A stretch of 64,000 nucleotides of DNA from DAMCAP01 sp032059445 (GTDB lineage Bacteria; Bacillota; Clostridia; Oscillospirales; Ruminococcaceae): positions 146,980 to 210,979 of the forward strand of contig DAMCAP010000001.1 in the NCBI GenBank assembly GCA_032059445.1, in the 5' to 3' direction. Below are positions 60,529 to 64,000 of the stretch, piece after piece (position 1 is the first letter of the stretch; the number at the start of each line of letters is the position of its first letter). The position numbers and the translations under genes were made by a program. A model generated the notes under the pieces. It did no database searches and was not told the origin of the DNA. It saw only the letters and a program-made list of their open reading frames with translations.

Positions 60529-61404
60529 TTACCTTGGTTTAATGGGGATATAGATTTCTGCTATGGCTGTTTCGTCACAGTGGCAGCGCTCATCATAAAA
60601 CTCAAAGTCGATGCCGTTGTCGTCATATACATAGCCGCTGGTTTCAAACCACTCTTCAAAGATATACTTCCATGTGGCTTTGATGGCACTACTCAGAGAG
60701 TGGGTATTGCCATCATCTGGGTGAGGCATAGGGGTGGTAAAGACAGCGTATTCGGCGGCGGGTACCTCTACGGTCATCATATCGCTGCTTACCTTGGAGA
60801 AATCCTCTACGATTACTCCCAGCAGGTAGCTGACCTGCTCTTTGTCACCCGGTACACAAAGCCCTACCTCGCCATGCTCTGGGGGGTCAAGCTGGCGGTA
60901 CATTTTGCTCTCTAGGTTTTCGCCTTCGTAGCTTTCCCAATAGGCAGCGATGTCTTTGAGATAAGCAGTGCTGATGTTGGTTTTGATGCCGTAACCAGCT
61001 ACCTTAAAAGCTGGCTTGCGCATAATGATAGGATTCATAACATACCTCCTTAAGGTTGCAGCCATTCCGTCGGAGAGCTGCTGTTTCATTCTGGTGATAT
61101 AGGTGGTGGGGCTGTAGCCATATTCCTTACGGAAGGCTTTGGCATAGCCACTGGCTGTTTCAAAGCCATAGTCGAGGGCTACATCGATGATACGGGTGTC
61201 AGATAGCAGAGCTGATCTTGAGAGGGTCAGCCGCCTTTTGCGGACGTACTCCATCAAAGGCACTCCTTGTATCAGGGCAAACAAGCGACAGAAGTGGAAC
61301 ACGGAGTAGCCTGCGCTGCCTGCGATCTGCTCGGGGGTGATTTCTTCTTTGATGTGGGTCTCGATAAAGCGAAGACTCAGCTCTATAGCTTGGTTGTAGT
61401 CCAA
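60529..61404 (-). CDS. AraC-family regulator with GyrI-like effector domain
   Basis: 291 residues. The N-terminal AraC double helix-turn-helix (about 1-105) has ITPEQIAGSAGYSVFHFCRL and IIDVALDYGFETASGYAKAF, closing FRKEYGYSPTTY. A GyrI-like (small-molecule-binding) domain follows (about 135-291), beginning IIMRKPAFKVAGYGI, with VEVPAAEYAVF and the ending EIYIPIKP. This layout is common in drug- or stress-responsive activators. The start is a TTG at 61404 with a perfect AAGGAGGTG; the frame extends to 61449 without one. The target is unknown. Confidence 0.92.
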   Translation of the reverse strand: MDYNQAIELSLRFIETHIKEEITPEQIAGSAGYSVFHFCRLFALIQGVPLMEYVRKRRLTLSRSALLSDTRIIDVALDYGFETASGYAKAFRKEYGYSPTTYITRMKQQLSDGMAATLRRYVMNPIIMRKPAFKVAGYGIKTNISTAYLKDIAAYWESYEGENLESKMYRQLDPPEHGEVGLCVPGDKEQVSYLLGVIVEDFSKVSSDMMTVEVPAAEYAVFTTPMPHPDDGNTHSLSSAIKATWKYIFEEWFETSGYVYDDNGIDFEFYDERCHCDETAIAEIYIPIKPR

Positions 61405-61587
61405 CTGCTCACCTCCTTGTTTTGTGTGCATCTTTATTATAGCGGGCATCGAGCCGCTGTGCTGTTCCTGTTTTGCTTAGATGATCAAAGCCATGCAAAA
61501 TGCTATGCAAGCACTTATAGGGGTATAGAGCCATAGATCAATAAGCAATCTTTATGCGATCTGTCTTATACATAACAGATTTATCGT

Positions 61588-61619
61588 AAAAAAACAAGCC
61601 GAGGCATTCCTCGGCTTGA
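61588..61619 (-). terminator. Terminator of the MBL-Mrp unit
   Basis: On the minus strand CAAGCCGAGG, a 4-base loop, CCTCGGCTTG, then TTTTTTT. Confidence 0.93.
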
Positions 61620-61634
61620 AAGTATTAGGTGGTC

Positions 61635-62459
61635 TTATTGATTTAGTATCTTGCTGTGTAACTCCTCCAGCCAGCTACCATCAAAGAGCTCGATGGTCCC
61701 TGCGTCGCAGGCGGCAGCCAGCTTGGGGTCTATGGGAAGCTTGGCAATGGTTGCTATTGCATACTTCTGCGCGATTTCCTCAATGTGGCTCTCACCAAAG
61801 AGGCGGATTTCTTTGCCGCAATCCGGGCAGGTAACATAGCTCATATTTTCTACCAAGGCCAGTACGGGGATCTGCATCATCTGTGCCATGTTGACAGATT
61901 TTTGTACGATCATACCCACCAGCTCCTGAGGAGATGCCACCATGATGATACCGTCGATGGGGATCGACTGAAACACGGTCAGCGACACATCACCTGTGCC
62001 GGGAGGCATATCGATAAACATATAGTCTACGTCTCCCCAGATCACATCTGTCCAAAACTTCTTGACGGTGCCGGCGATCATGGGGCCACGCCAAACTACA
62101 GGGTCGGTTTCATTTTTGGTTAGTAGGTTGAGCGACATGATGGATACTCCTGTACTGGAAACCACCGGATATATCCCAAGGTCGTTTGCCTCGGCATGCT
62201 GGTGCAGGCCAAAGGCGCGAGGGATTGAGGGGCCTGTAATATCGGCATCCAAAATAGCTGTGCGGTATCCGGCCCTTTGGGTCATAACCGCCAGCAATGA
62301 GGTGATCAGACTTTTGCCTACTCCCCCTTTACCGCTGATTACGCCGATAATCTTCTTGATGCGGCTCAGCTCGTGGGGTGATTCCAAAAGACTTTCTGCC
62401 TTTCGCTCGCTGCAGCTTTCGTTACAGCTTTGGCAGTTGTGTGAGCAATTTTGGCTCAT
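61635..62459 (-). CDS. Mrp/NBP35-family Fe-S carrier ATPase
   Basis: 274 residues. The N-terminal Cys cluster is C5, C9, C12 and C16. The deviant Walker A VISGKGGVGKS (40-50) and DADITGPSIP follow, then DMPPGTGDVSL. The C-terminal cluster-binding pair is C211-x-x-C214 (CPDC). All ligands are present. These ATPases carry and transfer Fe-S clusters. ATG 62459 follows AAGGAGGCAACACC. It lies 12 bases after the MBL-fold gene on the same strand. Confidence 0.94.
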   Translation of the reverse strand: MSQNCSHNCQSCNESCSERKAESLLESPHELSRIKKIIGVISGKGGVGKSLITSLLAVMTQRAGYRTAILDADITGPSIPRAFGLHQHAEANDLGIYPVVSSTGVSIMSLNLLTKNETDPVVWRGPMIAGTVKKFWTDVIWGDVDYMFIDMPPGTGDVSLTVFQSIPIDGIIMVASPQELVGMIVQKSVNMAQMMQIPVLALVENMSYVTCPDCGKEIRLFGESHIEEIAQKYAIATIAKLPIDPKLAAACDAGTIELFDGSWLEELHSKILNQ

Positions 62460-62471
62460 GGTGTTGCCTCC

Positions 62472-63272
62472 TTAGATTATAACTTCTTCTCCTGCCGACA
62501 GGTAGCTTAGCTTTTGCCCCATAGTCTGCTTTAAATACTCATATTGCTCGATGCCTGTGCAGTGGCAGGGGTAGGATCGGGGATTATAGTTTGCCAGTAC
62601 CGCAGCCGTAGTATTCAAGATAAAGCGATCTTCTCCTTTAGGATCTAAGGTCATCAGGTGGAAGCCCCCTACCACTACGTCGGGATGCTTGGGCCGTATC
62701 CAGTGTAGGATGTTGAGGATGTTTTTGTGGGAGCAGCCGCTGATAAGCACCAGCTGATCCTCTTGATGGATTAGTAGATACTGCTCATGGCGAAAGTCAT
62801 CGGGTGTAAGCTTGCCATCCTCTAGCATATTGAGTCCGTAGCTGTCGGTGGGGTAAGAGTCGGGCATGGTTTTGGCGCTGCGCAGCTCCAGCTCCTCATC
62901 GATAATCAGAGTATCCTCTGTAAAAATGATTCGCCCCGAGGCTTCTAGCTTAGGATCAAGGCCGATATCACGCCCCGAGGCAGAAAAATGAGGCGCAAAG
63001 GCATCTTTATCGATATAGACAGGGGCGGTGCTGTTGATGGCAAGAAAGGCAGTCAAGCCTCCGCCGTGGTCATAATGCCCGTGGGAGATGATTGCAAGAT
63101 CGACTGCTTGCAGGTCGATCCCCAGCTTCTCGGCGTTGGCAATAAAGCGATCAGACTGGCCAGTGTCAAATAAAATTTTGTGCTTTTTGGTTTCGATATA
63201 GATGCTTAGGCCATGCTCGGTATCAATTTCTTCGCTGCAAGCGGTATTTTCCATCAGCATTGTCAGTTTCAT
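62472..63272 (-). CDS. MBL-fold metallohydrolase (dihydropterin phosphate synthase-like family)
   Basis: 266 residues. The metal motif AIISHGHYDHGGGL is intact, with ILFDTGQS before it and LISGCSHKNILNIL and GGFHLM after it, and PCHCTG near the C-terminus. This arrangement is that of the group annotated as beta-ribofuranosylaminobenzene phosphate/dihydropterin-related MBL proteins, common in anaerobes. The substrate is not established. ATG 63272 follows TGGAGGTTACGCC. It is co-directional with the Mrp gene 12 bases downstream, so both probably serve one metal- or Fe-S-related task. Confidence 0.88.
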   Translation of the reverse strand: MKLTMLMENTACSEEIDTEHGLSIYIETKKHKILFDTGQSDRFIANAEKLGIDLQAVDLAIISHGHYDHGGGLTAFLAINSTAPVYIDKDAFAPHFSASGRDIGLDPKLEASGRIIFTEDTLIIDEELELRSAKTMPDSYPTDSYGLNMLEDGKLTPDDFRHEQYLLIHQEDQLVLISGCSHKNILNILHWIRPKHPDVVVGGFHLMTLDPKGEDRFILNTTAAVLANYNPRSYPCHCTGIEQYEYLKQTMGQKLSYLSAGEEVII

Positions 63273-63339
63273 GGCGTAACCTCCAAAAGCTCAATTTCGC
63301 GTTGATTCGCCCAAGACTTAGGGCAGGTAAGGGGGAGTA

Positions 63340-63643
63340 AATTATGTTTGGTGCTCTTGTGTGGGCAGCTGCATCTAGTTTTACGATAGGCGCCGCAGTC
63401 ACAATAGAGCTCGCTTCCAGCGAGAGCTGGTAGTCGATGCCTTCTATTTTGAGCCCCAGATCATCTATTAGAGCGTGGGCAACCTTCTTTTGGGCGTTGC
63501 GATCTTATAGATCGGCTGTATTCCTCTCGATAAAACCCCTCATTGTCGATTAGGCAAATAGTTTCATCGCCGTCATAATCACCGACTGGGCTACAGCATC
63601 ATGGCTGTAGATGGGGGTAAATAGAGTGTATGTAGGAGGGCAT
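63340..63643 (-). pseudogene. Frameshifted relic of a small protein gene
   Basis: Three or four minus-strand frames give one plausible protein when joined. They read MPSYIHSIYP from an ATG at 63643, then SHDAVAQSVIMTAMKLFA, then YDGDETICLIDNEGFYREEY, then NAQKKVAHALIDDLGLKIEG and YQLSLEASSIVTAAPIVKLD. Stops at 63550 and near 63508 break it. I cannot name the family. The pieces lie in order with no gap, which chance would not give. It sits upstream of the MBL-Mrp pair on the same strand and may once have been part of that unit. Sequencing error is an alternative. Confidence 0.45.
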
Positions 63644-63817
63644 CATACTTTCCCTATTCGCACTTGGGCGGGGGAGGAAGTTCACCTTTTGGGGTTACTG
63701 GTGAGGACCTCTAATTTTTAGATATATGCTGCTTCTATTTTTATTATACTGCGTATATGGCATATGTCAATAACTGTGCTGATAACTATAACAATACATG
63801 AAAGAGGTATAAGACAA

Positions 63818-63852
63818 CAAAAATAAGGCGGACGCTTGAGCGTCCGCCTTTA
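63818..63852 (-). terminator. Terminator of the partial membrane-protein gene
   Basis: On the minus strand AAGGCGGACGCT, a short loop, AGCGTCCGCCTT, then ATTTTTG. It lies 24 bases past the stop codon. Confidence 0.92.
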
Positions 63853-63873
63853 TTGCGATAGGTTTAGTTATGC

Positions 63874-64000
63874 TTAGATTGCGCCTGTCATCTTCAGGAC
63901 TACCTGAGCGATGGCAGCAGAGCCGATGTAGGTACCGATGAAGGTTAGGCAGGCAGTGCACATGATTGCAAGACCCTGCTTCTTAAACTCTTCGAGATCC
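63874..64000 (-). CDS. 3' end of a membrane protein (partial)
   Basis: The last 41 codons, read leftwards from the window edge: LEEFKKQGLAIMCTACLTFI, GTYIGSAAIAQVVLKMTGAI, then TAA at 63876-63874. One hydrophobic segment is followed by a short end, as in many permeases. The family cannot be told from so little. Codon use is strongly biased, which suggests good expression. Confidence 0.7.
   Translation of the reverse strand, partial: DLEEFKKQGLAIMCTACLTFIGTYIGSAAIAQVVLKMTGAI

Overview
The window looks like the replication-origin region of a Gram-positive, probably spore-forming anaerobe of the class Clostridia. Evidence for this: the dnaA-dnaN-rlbA(S4)-recF-remB-gyrB-gyrA block diverges from rpmH-rnpA-yidD-yidC-jag-mnmE-mnmG-rsmG. 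There is a zapA/U32/dut/DUF4321/maf/mreBCD/PBP2 block of clostridial type, a desulfoferrodoxin, a SpoIIQ-like M23 protein and a spore-photoproduct-lyase-like radical SAM protein. Base composition is close to balanced by eye, and TTG/GTG starts behind strong Shine-Dalgarno sites are frequent. Two 10-N runs (54-63 and 39733-39742) mark scaffold joins of unknown true size.

Layout. 1-9.7 kb: a cut XRE regulator, an MBL hydrolase, tRNA-Ser(CGA), a DUF1846 gene behind a terminator-like leader, two near-identical 438-aa M20 amidohydrolases, a small membrane protein and a third M20 peptidase. Three parS-like sites lie at 7.36-9.63 kb. 9.7-19.8 kb: gyrA, a YcxB-like gene, gyrB, remB, recF, rlbA, dnaN and dnaA, all on the minus strand. 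The dnaA-dnaN gap carries DnaA boxes next to a TAG-trio tract, the expected unwinding site; the gap upstream of dnaA has weaker boxes. 20.2-28.1 kb: rpmH to rsmG on the plus strand. No parA/parB follows rsmG inside the window.

28.4-38.7 kb: an aluminium-resistance/methionine gamma-lyase-like PLP enzyme, a chemoreceptor, then a compact signalling cluster (hybrid histidine kinase, REC-HD-GYP, V4R-domain protein, GGDEF protein, SPL-like radical SAM protein) that could make, break and sense cyclic di-GMP. 39-42.5 kb: GNAT, AbgT-type transporter, FMN reductase, DUF2087 protein. 42.6-52.7 kb: the cell-shape and division block on the minus strand. 53-64 kb: glycogen phosphorylase, a fourth M20 peptidase, desulfoferrodoxin, a P-loop kinase-like protein, YkvA-like and M23 proteins, a highly palindromic non-coding element, an AraC/GyrI regulator, Mrp ATPase with an MBL protein, a frameshifted gene relic, and the 3' end of a membrane protein.

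How it fits together: the core is replication initiation, supercoiling control, ribosome/tRNA maturation and membrane insertion. The accessory theme is peptide or N-acyl amino acid use (four M20 hydrolases plus AbgT) and cyclic di-GMP signalling. Start codons were moved from the longest ORF to an internal codon wherever a clear ribosome binding site decided it.
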